Below, one piece after another: positions 54,061 through 64,000 of a stretch of DNA of 64,000 bases (position 1 is the first letter of the stretch; every line of letters begins with the position of its first letter). Source of the stretch: Lunularia cruciata (Eukaryota > Streptophyta > Marchantiopsida > Lunulariales > Lunulariaceae); NCBI GenBank assembly GCA_948567375.1, contig OX419758.1, positions 50,793,473 to 50,857,472 of the forward strand, written 5' to 3'. The notes under the pieces were generated by a model. The model saw nothing but the letters and a program-made list of their open reading frames with translations, did no database searches and was not told where the DNA came from. Both the position numbers and the translations under genes were made by a program.

Positions 54061-55165
54061 TATATGTATAACAACTTTTCCAATCAACTCATGCACTTTT
54101 CAGTAAGAAATCTTTTATTTTTTGGTCTATATATGTACAAAGTAATTACGTCTCTCATATCATGTGTTGAAATCAACATAGACCAAGTGCATGCCATACA
54201 AAGCATGGAATTTCTCATTTGTCTACTCATTCAAACTTCTACTTACTTATCCAATTCTTAGGAATTCTTTGGAGGTCTCAATACAACACTACAACCAAGC
54301 ATACATTAGCTATTAAAGCACAAGCTGCTTGTTGTTTTAAAACTGCACCTCAATATGTAAGGATTAAAATATTATCTTGCCATTTCCTAAATACATTTTA
54401 TATTTTCATTGGAGTATTATCTGCTAGCTCATTTTTGAAGTGTGCACACAAGGAAGATTCATAAGGATCAATTAGTTAGTAGAATTAAGTTACAAGAAGT
54501 ATATTGTACATGTCTTGTAGAATATGAATAGGCTATTCATTATCAAAACATACAAGTAGTTTAACTTCATTTCAGAGGCTTCAAATAATACGTTGTATCT
54601 TTTATGCATGGGAATCATATTGATTCTTCAGTTTAACAAGATTTTGAAGTACCTATTAAGCACATTATGATTAAATGGTTATCTCCGAGCTCGCTTGGGT
54701 TCTAGAGTTGACATGATCATTATGTGCTTGGAACTATTTTCAATTTGTTTGAAGAGCATCTCCACTCCCACTGACCTCTTGTGGAATAAACTATATTGAA
54801 CAAGGCATGCGTAATACACCGGTAAACATGCCAAGTTTATCAAGACATGCTAGATTCCACGATGTGAGGTATGGAAATTTTGATTTGCTTGGGTTTTCAT
54901 TAAAAATCATGAAACTGAAGTAATTACAAGGAGCTGATACATCTAGGTTCGTGATATTCCTCATCATCCCCATCGTACACTTGGAGGATGTATACCACAT
55001 CTACCCATGGAATACCTATATCACACCGTTTAAAATTTTACTTTTGTAGGTTACATTGTTTCTTGTGCTTGTGCTTTTGCAGATAATTTTCTGCGGCTTC
55101 TAGCCCTTTTTACGTGGGCCTAAGGCTCTTATTTCTCATTCGCACTTCTTTGTGCTCTTTCGGGG
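54061..55165. other. No recognised gene
   Basis: AT-rich sequence left of the copia element. Only short frames (up to 81 codons), none with a recognised motif. The last bases, CGGGG at 55161-55165, are the left target duplication of the copia element. Confidence 0.5.
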
Positions 55166-55655
55166 TGTTAGTTGTGATAATCTCGAGTTTAGTGACTAGA
55201 TACATGACTAGGCTAGATACCTGATTAGACTTGATACATGATTAGACTAGATACATGATTAGGCTAGATACATGATTAGGGTGAAGTGAGGGCGCAGCCT
55301 CAATTAGGGCTATGCAAAGCAACCTGCTAGAGCTTGCTTGTGTATATATATGAGTGCTCTCTGCTCATGTTAAGGTAAGTTCTCATACAAGGATCATTCC
55401 CAGCACCTTGTACCTTGTTTAGGGTGTGTTCTATGCTGCTTCCCACTGGGGTACCTTTCATGCTACGTGAGTGCTGCTGTGTACTATCTTTGAAGGCTCT
55501 GAGAGAGAGTGAGTTGAATATTGCTGAGTGCAATTAGGAGTGTCTACTCTGGTGAGACTAGGAAAGCTGAGTGCTAGGATGTCTGATACATCAGAAGTCA
55601 GAATGACTGAGGATAGACCATCTACTTCAAAGACTAGAAGGAAAGGTTATCATCA
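55166..55655 (+). repeat. 5' LTR of copia K1
   Basis: 490 bases. It contains a 17-bp tandem array (55193-55280), a TATA-like TGTATATATATGAG at 55341-55354, and a reading frame open from 55528 to the LTR end that continues as gag. Confidence 0.93.
55193..55280. repeat. Five tandem 17-bp units in the copia U3
   Basis: Units of the form TAGRCTAGATACATGAT repeat about five times, ending 60 bases before the TATA-like box. The same array recurs in the 3' LTR at 59883-59970. Position suggests an enhancer-like array; this is inferred. Confidence 0.8.
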
Positions 55656-57940
55656 GGTTATGGGCACACAATCACCATTGGGGTTGATAGGAGAACTCAT
55701 AGAACTAGAGAAACTAGGAAACAATAATTACAAAGCCTGGGCTTTGGATGTGAAGTGTATCCTAGACAGTTATGACTGTTTGGACTTGGCATTAGAAGCT
55801 CATGATATAGATGAGCTTGAGTCCAACAAGGAGGAGAGAATCAAGCATTCTACTACTAGGAGGTTTCTGCTAAGGGCTATGCAAGAGCAAGTCAGAGACC
55901 TAGTAGACACTTATGCTTGGAGTTGGGAGATCTGGCTCAAACTCAAGAATTTTTACTCTGTTGAGAGACTGGAAAGTTCCAGTAGGATCTGGGATGGGAT
56001 GTGGAACACTAAACTTGCAGATGGTGAAGACTTTACTTTGCACTTGTCAAAGTTACAGAAGGTCTTCAAGAGTGTCAAGGAGGATGGGTGTCCCCTTACA
56101 GAGAAATATGAGATTAACCATCTCTTGAGGACTCTCCCTCCAAGCTACCAGCCTATCAAAGTAGCTCTAAAAGTTCTACCTGTTGAAGTTGTCACATGGG
56201 ACTATGTGATAAACAGATTGCTGGTGTTTAGCAGAGACAGAGAGGACCTAGAGATGAAGTTTAATGATTTGGGAGATTCTGCTCTGTTCAGTGCTTCTTC
56301 TCAGTCAAGGAGAGTGCCAAATAGAAGAGTGAGCAAACTAGAGCAATCCAGAGTGAGTAAATCTGGTAAAGGGGTTAGTAGTGTTGCTAACATGATCTGT
56401 TATTTCTGTCATGAGAAAGGTCATGTTGCACCTATATGTCCCAAGAGAGGAGAAAGGAGAGAACGAGAGCTGAAGAAGGTAGGAAAGGGACCTCAACCAG
56501 TAAGAGGTAAAAAATTTCCGAGTTCAACTTACAACATAGAGGAGTGCAATGAGATAAAAAGCGATGAGGAGGGGTACTCAGCAAAAAAGCTAGATTGTGG
56601 AATGTTGGCAGAATTGCAGTTGTCCACAAACAGTTCTGGATGGTTCTTGGATTCTGGAGCCACCTCTCATATTTGTTACCAGAAGGAGCTGTTCTCAACT
56701 CTTCAACCTCTGAAGATTCCCAAGAGTGTTCGTTGTGGACCTGGGATTCTAAATCTAGTGTTAGGAACTGGCAAAGTTCCTATTGCCTTCACGGGAAGAT
56801 CTTACACAAGTTCTTGTAAGAGCTATTTGGAAGATGTGCTCTATGTTCCGGACTACACCAAGAACTTGATATCAGTACATCGCCTCATGGAGCATGGAGT
56901 GGATGTTCTGTTTGAAAGCAACAGAAATCAATGCACTTTGAAGAAAAGAGAGCTGGTCCTTGGATATGGCACTGCCAGAGGGAAGCTGTTCAAGTTGATG
57001 GAAGCTGATTGTTCTGATTCTGCATTGGTAGCAGAAAACAGAAATGATATCCATCTGTGGCATTTGAGGTTAGGGCACTTGTCAGTGCAAAACCTATATG
57101 CTTTAAAGAAGGTAGTGGATGGGTTGAAACTGGATCCCAAAGGAAAAGTCGAGTTCTGCATTGGGTGTGCAGAAGGTAAGGCACACAAGGCTCCTATCCC
57201 CAAGAAATCTTCATCTAGAGCTTTTGGTGTTCTAGATGTCATACATTTTGATGTATGGGGATACATGACTGAGAAGTCATTGAGTGGAGTAGCCTACTAT
57301 ATTTCCTTTGTGGATGATTACAGTAGAAAGAGCTTTATCTATCTCATGAAAAGCAAGGATGAAGTGCTACAAAAATTCCAGAAGTTTGTAGCCATGGCTG
57401 AGTTGCAGACTGGGAGAAAAGTCAAGCGATTGAGAACAGATGGAGGCAGAGAATACAAGAATGAGGAATTCCTCTCCTTTCTGTCAGAGAAAGGAATCCT
57501 TCTTGACTGTACAGCCAGAGACAGTCCTGCACAGAATGGAGTTGCAGAAAGGTTAAATAGGACACTGGTGGACAAAGCATTGGCCATGCTCCAACATGCC
57601 AAGCTGGAGAGAAAGTTTTGGGGTGCTGCAATTAGCACTGCAAATTACCTCAGAAATATCAGTGGTACCACAGCATTGCAAGGAAGAACTCCTGAAGAAT
57701 GCTGGAGTGGTAAGAAACCTAATCTTTCAGCTTTGAAGGTTTTTGGATGTCCTGCCTATGTTCATATTCCCAAGGAGCAAAGGAGGAAGTTCACAAAGAA
57801 AGCTGAGAGAATGCTCTTTGTAGGATATAAAGAGGGACTGAAAGGATATCTTCTGTATAATCCTAAGTCTAGACAGATCATCAGAAGTAGAGATGTACTC
57901 TTTGATGAATTGAGGCTTGGAGTGAGAACAGTGACAAGTT
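55528..57940 (+). CDS. gag-pol: Copia Gag, protease and integrase of K1; frame opens inside the LTR
   Basis: The frame from ATG 55528 runs through U5 and the primer site (in-frame ATG at 55660-55662) into Gag. Numbering from 55528: Gag UBN2-like region ~60-250, CCHC C291, C294, H299, C304 (CYFCHEKGHVAPIC), protease D375-S-G (WFLDSGATSH), integrase zinc region ~525-575 (HLWHLRLGHLS, CIGCAEG), core D575, D638, E674 with 35 residues between the last two. Near 57930-57940 a one-base shift moves the reading to the frame of the next entry; the downstream part of this frame, to 58071, is out of phase and not real. Which Met is used is open: 55528, 55579 and 55660 are all possible. Confidence 0.85.
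55656..55667 (+). other. Primer binding site of copia K1, matching the anticodon region of tRNA-iMet
   Basis: GGTTATGGGCAC starts at the first base after the LTR. The plant tRNA-iMet anticodon region reads GGGCCCATAACC (from memory), whose complement is GGTTATGGGCCC, so 11 of 12 bases match. The usual plant site (TGGTATCAGAGC) is absent. This is the half-tRNA type of primer site known from Drosophila copia. Confidence 0.7.
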
Positions 57941-58815
57941 GCAAAAGCAAGCTGATCAGTATGATCAGCCTGATCGACCTATCTTCCCAAGCTGCAGAGT
58001 TAGTTTTTCAGATAAATCATCAGAAGAGCAATCTCTACCTGAAGCTGATGGTTCACCAAAGGAGAGTCTGAAGGTGTACACAAGAAGGCCTAAACAGACG
58101 GTGGTATCTGATTCTGATACTACAGAAGAAGACTCCCAGAAGCAGACTGCAGATGCAGAATCTTCGAGTGAGATTCCGGAGATGTCAAAACATGACATGA
58201 AACTTCTTGGCACAGAGCCAAGAAGATCACAGAGAGATAGAAAACCTATTGACAGACTTGGCTTTCTATCAGAAGAGATGTTAGATGAATCTTACATCTG
58301 TCATGAAGATTGTGATCCAGACACTTTACAGCAAGCTTTGCTCAGACCAGATTCGAGTCAGTGGGAGTTGGCTATAGCAGAAGAGAAGAAGTCTCTTCAG
58401 ACTAATGGTACATGGGTACTAGCTGATTTACCACCAGGTAGGAAAGCGATTGGTTGTAAATGGGTCAAACGTGGAGCTGAGAATGAGATCCTGAAGTACA
58501 AGGCAAGACTTGTTGCAAAGGGCTTCAATCAGAAAGCATCAATAGATTATTCAGAAACTTTTGCACCAGTTGCCAGGTATGGATCTATTCGCATGGTTCT
58601 AGCTCTTGCTGCAGAGAGAGATTGGGAAGTGGAGCAGTTAGATGTGAAAACAGCCTTTCTCAATGGAGATTTGAGAGAGACTATCTACATGGATGTTCCA
58701 GATGGATATACTGAAGTCAAAGGAGAAGTATGCTTGCTTAAGAAGGCCTTATATGGTCTTAAGCAAGCTCCTAGAGCCTGGTATGAGAAACTAGACTCAT
58801 ACTTGAGAGAGCAGA
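57941..58815 (+). pseudogene. Copia RT, N-terminal part, out of frame with gag (K1)
   Basis: In the second frame, a Ser/Glu-rich linker (58040-58250, PRRSQRDRKPIDRLGF) leads into the RT (58370 on): WELAIAEEKKSLQTNGTW, GCKWVKRGAE, YKARLVAKGFNQK, DYSETFAPVAR, QLDVKTAFLNGDL, LKKALYGLKQAPRAWY. These are standard copia RT motifs in order. A second one-base shift near 58811-58818 (LREQ to DFKGADSD) changes frame before the catalytic box. The frame's own stop is at 58839-58841. Confidence 0.85.
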
Positions 58816-59848
58816 TTTCAAAGGAGCAGATTCTGACATGAGTGTGTATACTAGAGATGATGTATACATAGCTGTATATGTAGATGATCTACTACTGTTG
58901 GGGAGCAGTGAATCTATCAAAGGAGTGATAGATTTCTTGTGTTCTGTTTTTGAGATGACTATTCTTGGTCCTGTAAAACTCGTTTTGGGAATCAAAGTGA
59001 GTAGAGATAGAGAAGCAAGATGGATCCGAATTAGTCAACCACAGTATGTGAGATCCATACTAGCTAAGTATCAGATGACAGAGGCGAATCCTGTCTCTAC
59101 ACCTCTTGATCTGGGGTGGAAGCACAGCAGAATCATAGATGGGGAGATGAATCTCTATGACAAAGTGTTGTATCAGAGTGCTCTTGGTTCTCTAATGTTT
59201 ATCATGGTCTGTACAAGACCAGATATCTGCTATGCAGTGGGAGCACTAGCTAGATATACTAGCAACCCTGCACAAGTACATTGGAAAGGTATAAAGAGAG
59301 TATTCAGGTACTTAAAGGGTACTCAAGATGCATTCTTGGAGTACAGAAAGCAAGGAAACATACTTGCTTCTACACTTGAAGCATATACAGATGCTAGTTG
59401 GGGAGATGACACAGATAACAGTAGATCAACTAGTGGATATGTTATCATGCTTAGTGGTGGAGCAATTAGCTGGCGTAGTAAACAGCAAACATCTGTTGCA
59501 CTGTCTACTACTGAGGCAGAATTTATGGCTGCCTCAAATGCTACTCAAGAAGTCATCTGGAACAGGAGACTTCTTAAGAAGTTGGGTTTTGAGCAGGGGA
59601 GTCCTACTACATTGTACTGTGACAATACAGGAAGTATAGCACTCAGCAAAAATCCTGTACATCACCCAAGGACTAAGCATATTGAGATTAGAAGAAGATT
59701 TGTAGAGGAGAAAGAGAAGGAGAATGTAGTGAAGTTAGTTTACTGTCCTACACAGGAGATGACAGCTGATGTGTTTACAAAAGCTTTACCTAAAGATAAA
59801 CACATAAAATGTGCTGTAGAAATGGGAATAGTCCTAAACTCTCGTTAA
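58816..59848 (+). pseudogene. Copia RT catalytic part and RNase H of K1, third frame
   Basis: Starting after the second shift, the frame gives YIAVYVDDLLLLG (the RT YVDD box, ~58870-58905), QYVRSILAKYQM, QSALGSLMFIMVCTRPDI, and RNase H motifs AYTDASWGDDTDNSRSTSGYV, SVALSTTEAEFMAA, LYCDNTGSIALSKNPV and HIEIRRRFVEE, ending TADVFTKAL and TAA at 59846-59848. All catalytic positions remain, so the two frameshifts are the main defects. If the shifts are sequencing errors, the element would be intact. Confidence 0.88.
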
Positions 59849-59855
59849 GTGGGAG
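59847..59855 (+). other. Polypurine tract of copia K1
   Basis: AAGTGGGAG directly precedes the 3' LTR and overlaps the pol stop codon, the usual copia arrangement. Confidence 0.7.
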
Positions 59856-60345
59856 TGTTAGTTGTGATAATCTCGAGTTTAGTGATTAGATACATGACTA
59901 GGCTAGATACCTGATTAGACTTGATACATGATTAGACTAGATACATGACTAGGCTAGATACATGATTAGGGTGAAGTGAGGGCGCAGCCTCAATTAGGGC
60001 TATGCAAAGCAACCTGCTAGAGCTTGCTTGTGTATATATATGAGTGCTCTCTGCTCATGTTAAGGTAAGTTCTCATACAAGGATCATTCCCAGCACCTTG
60101 TACCTTGTTTAGGGTGTGTTCTATGCTGCTTCCCACTGGGGTACCTTTCATGCTGCGTGAGTGCTGCTGTGTACTATCTTTGAAGGCTCTGAGAGAGAGT
60201 GAGTTGAATATTGCTGAGTGCAATTAGGAGTGTCTACTCTGGTGAGACTAGGAAAGCTGAGTGCTAGAATGTCTGATACATCAGAAGTCAGAATGACTGA
60301 GGATAGACCATCTACTTCAAAGACTAGAAGGAAAGGTTCTCATCA
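59856..60345 (+). repeat. 3' LTR of copia K1
   Basis: 490 bases, about five differences from the 5' LTR. It keeps the frame that forms the N-terminus of Gag in the 5' LTR (60218 to the LTR end). Confidence 0.93.
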
Positions 60346-61619
60346 TGGGGTATACTATTTGGCCTTCTGGCCCTTTTTCCTTACCATCCCGGCAGCAGAA
60401 AAGTAACCAAAGGCGGAAAGCAAAGCTAGCAGATTAAGGAAAAGCAGGATTTGGTGAGAAAATATCTGCAAAACTGTTCTCCTGCCTTTGTTGACTTTCA
60501 CTGTTCACTTTGTTGACCTTCAATACTGCCTGCTGCGAGTAGCTAGCTATACATGACTGATGTGAAACCTGTAGATATGTCAAAAATATCGTTGAAAACC
60601 TCGACGTGTAGATCTCAGGTTGGACCTTGGAAAGAACAAAGCTACTAACGGAGAATCACCTGTCAATTTTGCAGAATCTGCAGGGCCCGGACATTGCAAA
60701 TTGATTCTTCTTTGCGTTCCCGCAATTGCACATTTCACTACGAAGTACGGACATCAATTTTTAGCCTCCAGATAGGAACTCTGTTGTACCAGGTCTTGAA
60801 GATAATTGGGATTGCACTACACATCTTGGAATGTTTTCTGTCGTATAGGACTCTTCGTTCCAGTACAATCTATGACTTTGGACACTCAACAGTTGGATCT
60901 TGCAAGTTCAAACTAAAAGTCTCTTTATATACGATCTAGGACCTGCCCATGTGAGAATCCGTTTATCAAAGAAGAGGGAAATAATACAATCAAGTTTTAC
61001 TCAAGGATTATAATTCACCGTGGGCTCCATATATGAGTAAATGGGAGCAGAAATCGTTCACCGAACGGAATATCCTGAACCTAGTTAGAACCGAACTGAT
61101 ACCAACAAGAAACATGTCTGTGGAAGCAATGAAATCATAAACGGCTGTAAACTGAAGTCATTTGATAAAACAGGCAAATACTGAGCGGAATATGAGCTAA
61201 ATCGATAGAAAATGAAGCGAAAATAGGTACATTCCAGTAACATTAATAGGAAAATGGTAAGCATGTAAGACAAGAAGCAAGTTTTCGCAATAGAGCGTTC
61301 TCGAGTAGCCTTCTCTGTTTCTACTCGAGAAGAGGATGTAGATGAAACTGAAAGCAAAGAAAAACAATCGGGTGCGTGGGCATCTACATTCGAAAGCAAA
61401 GGAAAAGAATAGAACAAGAAAGAAAAGACACCGTTAGTGGATGGCGGCTAAGGCGGAGCGAACTGTGACGGGACTGGATAGTGTATATCGGAGTATACTC
61501 TATGAGCACATGAACCCTGCAACACTAAACTCTTGAATAAGTAGTCGGACTACCATAATAATAAGCTTGCACAGAAGCATGAACGACTTCATTAGTGTCC
61601 CAAGAAGTGCGAAACAGCT
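60346..61619. other. No recognised gene
   Basis: Sequence of higher complexity than the retrotransposon nest. A minus-strand frame at 61417-61085 (110 codons) has one hydrophobic stretch but no recognised motif, and I do not call it. Confidence 0.4.
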
Positions 61620-62360
61620 GAGGAAATGCCAGTACCTCATACCGAGATTCAGTTCGGAAACTCATGAGAGCTAAGGCGGACTCGAATCCTTCGAAATAGT
61701 GCCACTCATGAATGATGACAATGAATTGTGCATGAGCTAGCGGGTTCTGGAAGTGTGCCAGTACAAGTGTAGGGCAAATAAGAGGTGTCCTGATAGACAT
61801 GGGGAAACGCGAAGATGATGCTCCTCATACCGAGTTTCGATTCGAAAGTTCATGAGTGCCAAGGATTATTCTTTTACTTCGAAACAGTGCCGGTCAAGAA
61901 TGATCACAATGATTCAGCATGAACTAATGGGGCTCGGAGTGTACCAGTAGGGCAAATAAAAGGTGTCCTGATCGAAATGGGAAGCCGCGAAGATAGTGTT
62001 CCTCATACCAAGTTTCGGTTCGAAAGCCCATGAGGAGCATTACCCAAAACTTATCCGTTTAGTTCTAAATAGTGCCGCTCAAGCATGATCACAGTGCTTA
62101 AGCATGAACTAGCGGGGCTCGGAAGAGTACCAAGAGGGCAAATAAAAGGTGTCCTGATAGAAATGGGGAGACGCGAAGATAGTGCTCCTCATACCAAGTT
62201 TCGGTTCGAGAGCCCATGAGGAGCATTACCCAAGGATTATCCGTTTAGTTCTAAATAGTGCCGCTCAAGCATGATCACAGTAATTAAGCATGAACTAGCG
62301 GGCCTCGGAAGAGTACCAAGAGGGCAAATAAAAGGTGTCCTGATAGAAGTGGGAAAACGC
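61620..62360. repeat. Tandem repeat, ~4 units of 176-196 bp
   Basis: The anchor AGGTGTCCTGAT recurs at 61783, 61961, 62137 and 62333 (steps 178, 176, 196). Other shared blocks are CTCATACC(A/G)AGTTTCG(G/A)TTCGA, AGTGCCG(C/G)TCAAG(C/A)ATGATCACA and GCATGAACTA(G/A)(C/T)GGGGCTCGG. The last two units are most alike. The monomer length is close to that of many plant satellites, but only four units are present. Confidence 0.85.
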
Positions 62361-63198
62361 GAAGATGAGCACATAGCCATGCAGAAGGGAACCATGTGCG
62401 TAGAACTTTGGCAGTACTTGATAAACATCTACTAGTAATGTGGGAATGAGAAAGCAAATTCAAACAGAATGCAATACGTAAATGGTGAAAGTAACAGAAG
62501 CAAAGAGGTGAGAGCCTAGTAAGAACATGCATGGAGTAGATAGAGAAAGAAGAGCAAATAAGAGTGAGAGAATGAGAGAGGTCTTAGTGGGGTGGGAGGA
62601 GCGAGTGAGTTTTGTGGTCTGGAGGAGAGAACCAGTAAAAGACGTACATACAAAGTACAAGAAGAGAGATACAAAATGGTAGACTTCAAGTGCTATATAT
62701 ATATATATATATATTTTTATTTTTTTTTTTCTTTTATTTTTTTTTCTTTTTGCCTTGAACTGAACAGGTTCAAGGCACAGGTTCAGATTAGCCAGCTAAT
62801 CGGGTGTGGATACTTTTACACGGCAGTAGTGTGAACGCCCCACAGAGACCAGAATCAAAAGTTAGTAATATGTTGTATCCAGGTCAAGCGATAATCCAAA
62901 ACTTCTCGTGAAAATAATGTTTAGGTAGATTCTAAACGAAATTTCTAAAACTCTGCGAACTCGAAGAATTGCACTTATCAGTTGTCTGTATTCGGAATTT
63001 TCCGGTTGTCTTTGTATCTCTAAATATTGCAGTTTGATTGTATCTACGCATGTACTAAGTTTCCTTTCTTCCACCAAAACTAACAGCATTTTTAAACATC
63101 ATCTACATAAAAATATTATACAGTCGAATCAGCTAGTAGGCAGCATTTCCACATTATTCAATATCGTACGCTAGTAACAGATAGTACTGGACTGCAAA
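62361..63198. other. No gene; (TA)n and T-rich low-complexity tract at 62692-62755
   Basis: A run of ~20 alternating T and A is followed by ~45 bases that are nearly all T with scattered A, C and G. Elsewhere no frame or repeat is recognised. Confidence 0.6.
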
Positions 63199-63375
63199 TC
63201 TGAAATTGCAGTGGATTTCATTATTATGATCGCGATAGTACGAACAGTGATATTGTATTGACGATCAGTCATACTTCTTGTGGTCAGTCTGAATTTGCAG
63301 TAGGTTTCATTATTTCGCTCGCAGTGGTACGAACTATGATATTGTATGACGATGAACTCATACTTCTTTGTGTGC
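63199..63375. repeat. Two tandem copies of an 89-bp unit
   Basis: The block from TCTGAAATTGCAGTGGATTT to CATACTTCTTGTG recurs 89 bases later as TCTGAATTTGCAGTAGGTTT to CATACTTCTTTGTG, with moderate divergence. Confidence 0.75.
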
Positions 63376-64000
63376 ACTCTTGCTTCCCCATTGCTTACTA
63401 CGATTTTGTTAGCTCGTACTTCGCGCACGGGCGATCTCCACAACATTTTGGTCACGATATCGTTCTACTGTAAGATTGGAATTTAGGGAGACTCACTATG
63501 CCCTCCCATCATTATATCATAGTAATGACTCTTCGCTAATGCATCACGACTATCCTTCCATATGGTGACACGCTGTGATCATGTAAGATTCTCCACGAGT
63601 AAGTACTAATTTGTGTCCCGAAACATGGGTAAGTCCCTAAGATTTGGTGCCACAAAATTTGTGAAGTTTGAGGGTGGGGGACGCTTTTGCCTACAGGAGC
63701 CTTTTATGCGCTTCAACCCTTCGACTGTCTTGATGAATTTAGTTAAACTGTCTCAGGGTGTCTGACCATGAACCCAGAGACTTCCATGTGTTTGATCCAG
63801 AGAGCATACATGGTCACTGTCACAGTCACAGAGATAACTTCTCACAACGATATTCATGTTAGCCGGATAACATGATAAAATTACCTGTGGTCATGTATCA
63901 TACACTAACAAAAGCGCAACAAATTACACCACTGAGACTCTCATCTTGTCTTCATAGGCATATTGGCATATAAAATGCCAGTGCAGATGGGAAGTGGATC
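63376..64000. other. No recognised feature
   Basis: No frame, RNA gene or repeat that I can support to the window end. Confidence 0.4.

Larger units (their letters stand above)
55166..60345 (+). mobile_element. Ty1/copia element K1 (5180 bp), nearly intact, target duplication (C/T)GGGG
   Basis: 490-bp LTRs at 55166-55655 and 59856-60345 start TGTTAG and end TCATCA. They differ at about five sites by eye (near 55193, 55257, 55475, 55588 and 55648), mostly transitions, so the insertion is recent but not brand new. The flanks are CGGGG (55161-55165) and TGGGG (60346-60350). Order is gag, protease, integrase, RT, RNase H, as in Ty1/copia. Two single-base frameshifts disable the pol part. Confidence 0.95.

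Noticed and set aside
54219..54464. 81-codon plus-strand frame near 54300 as a transposon remnant
   Set aside because: I could not align it to any recognised pol motif.
55193..55280. CRISPR-like array
   Set aside because: The 17-bp units are directly adjacent with no spacers and lie in a copia U3.
61085..61417. 110-codon minus-strand frame with a hydrophobic stretch as a small membrane protein gene
   Set aside because: No second line of evidence: no motif, no conserved context, and composition is that of chance frames in AT-rich DNA.
63171..63455. 94-codon minus-strand frame as a gene
   Set aside because: It covers the 89-bp tandem repeat, so its length is explained by duplication; no motif is seen.

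Overview
The window looks like nuclear DNA of a land plant, from a heterochromatic nest of LTR retrotransposons. I see no host gene, rRNA, tRNA gene or CRISPR array that I can support. Plant origin is inferred from the element types: Ty3/gypsy elements with a tRNA-Asp-like primer site (Ogre/Tat/Athila-like), a chromovirus with a tRNA-iMet primer site, and a Ty1/copia element whose primer site matches the anticodon region of tRNA-iMet. That half-tRNA site recalls Osser-type copia elements, so a non-flowering plant is possible. This is a hint, not an identification.

Four families account for about 1-50550 and 55166-60345. Family A is a Ty3 element of about 7.8 kb with 692-bp LTRs (TGTAACACCC...GGCTCACA), an extra zinc-knuckle ORF before gag-pol, and apparent 4-bp target duplications. 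Copies are at 760-6223 (minus), 15338-16027 (solo LTR), 29488-35238 plus 43067-45199 (old), 35239-43066 (young and intact) and 45200-50550 (deleted). Family G is a Ty3 element with giant LTRs of 3.3-3.8 kb that carry a long ORF for a coiled-coil protein. LTR copies are at 1-759, 1947-5207, 16623-20429, 21835-25193 and 25194-27608; the body of one element lies on the minus strand from 21834 to 6224. Family C is a degraded chromovirus at 6619-13076. A copia element at 55166-60345 has LTRs about 1% apart and two frameshifts.

The left half is nested. G1 (minus, 25193 to beyond the left edge) sits inside another giant LTR (25194-27608). G1 was then hit by a chromovirus (6619-13076), a family A solo LTR (15338-16027), a giant solo LTR (16623-20429) and a minus-strand family A element (from 6223 leftwards). 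That last element holds two more giant LTRs (1947-5207 and 1-759). The middle (29488-50550) is an LTR-internal-LTR-internal-LTR array of family A, with the young family A element inserted in the first internal region and flanked by GGCC.

The rest is 50551-55165 (a degraded Ty3 integrase at about 52220-53120, otherwise unrecognised) and 60346-64000 (a tandem repeat of about 180 bp, AT-rich low-complexity DNA, nothing else recognised). The only element that looks coding-competent is 35239-43066: its 1608-residue Gag-Pol has all expected catalytic residues and its two LTRs look identical by eye. The most unusual feature is the family G LTR, whose ORF lies upstream of the putative TATA box, in U3. 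This resembles in layout the LTR-coded accessory ORFs of some animal retroviruses and is uncommon in plant elements.
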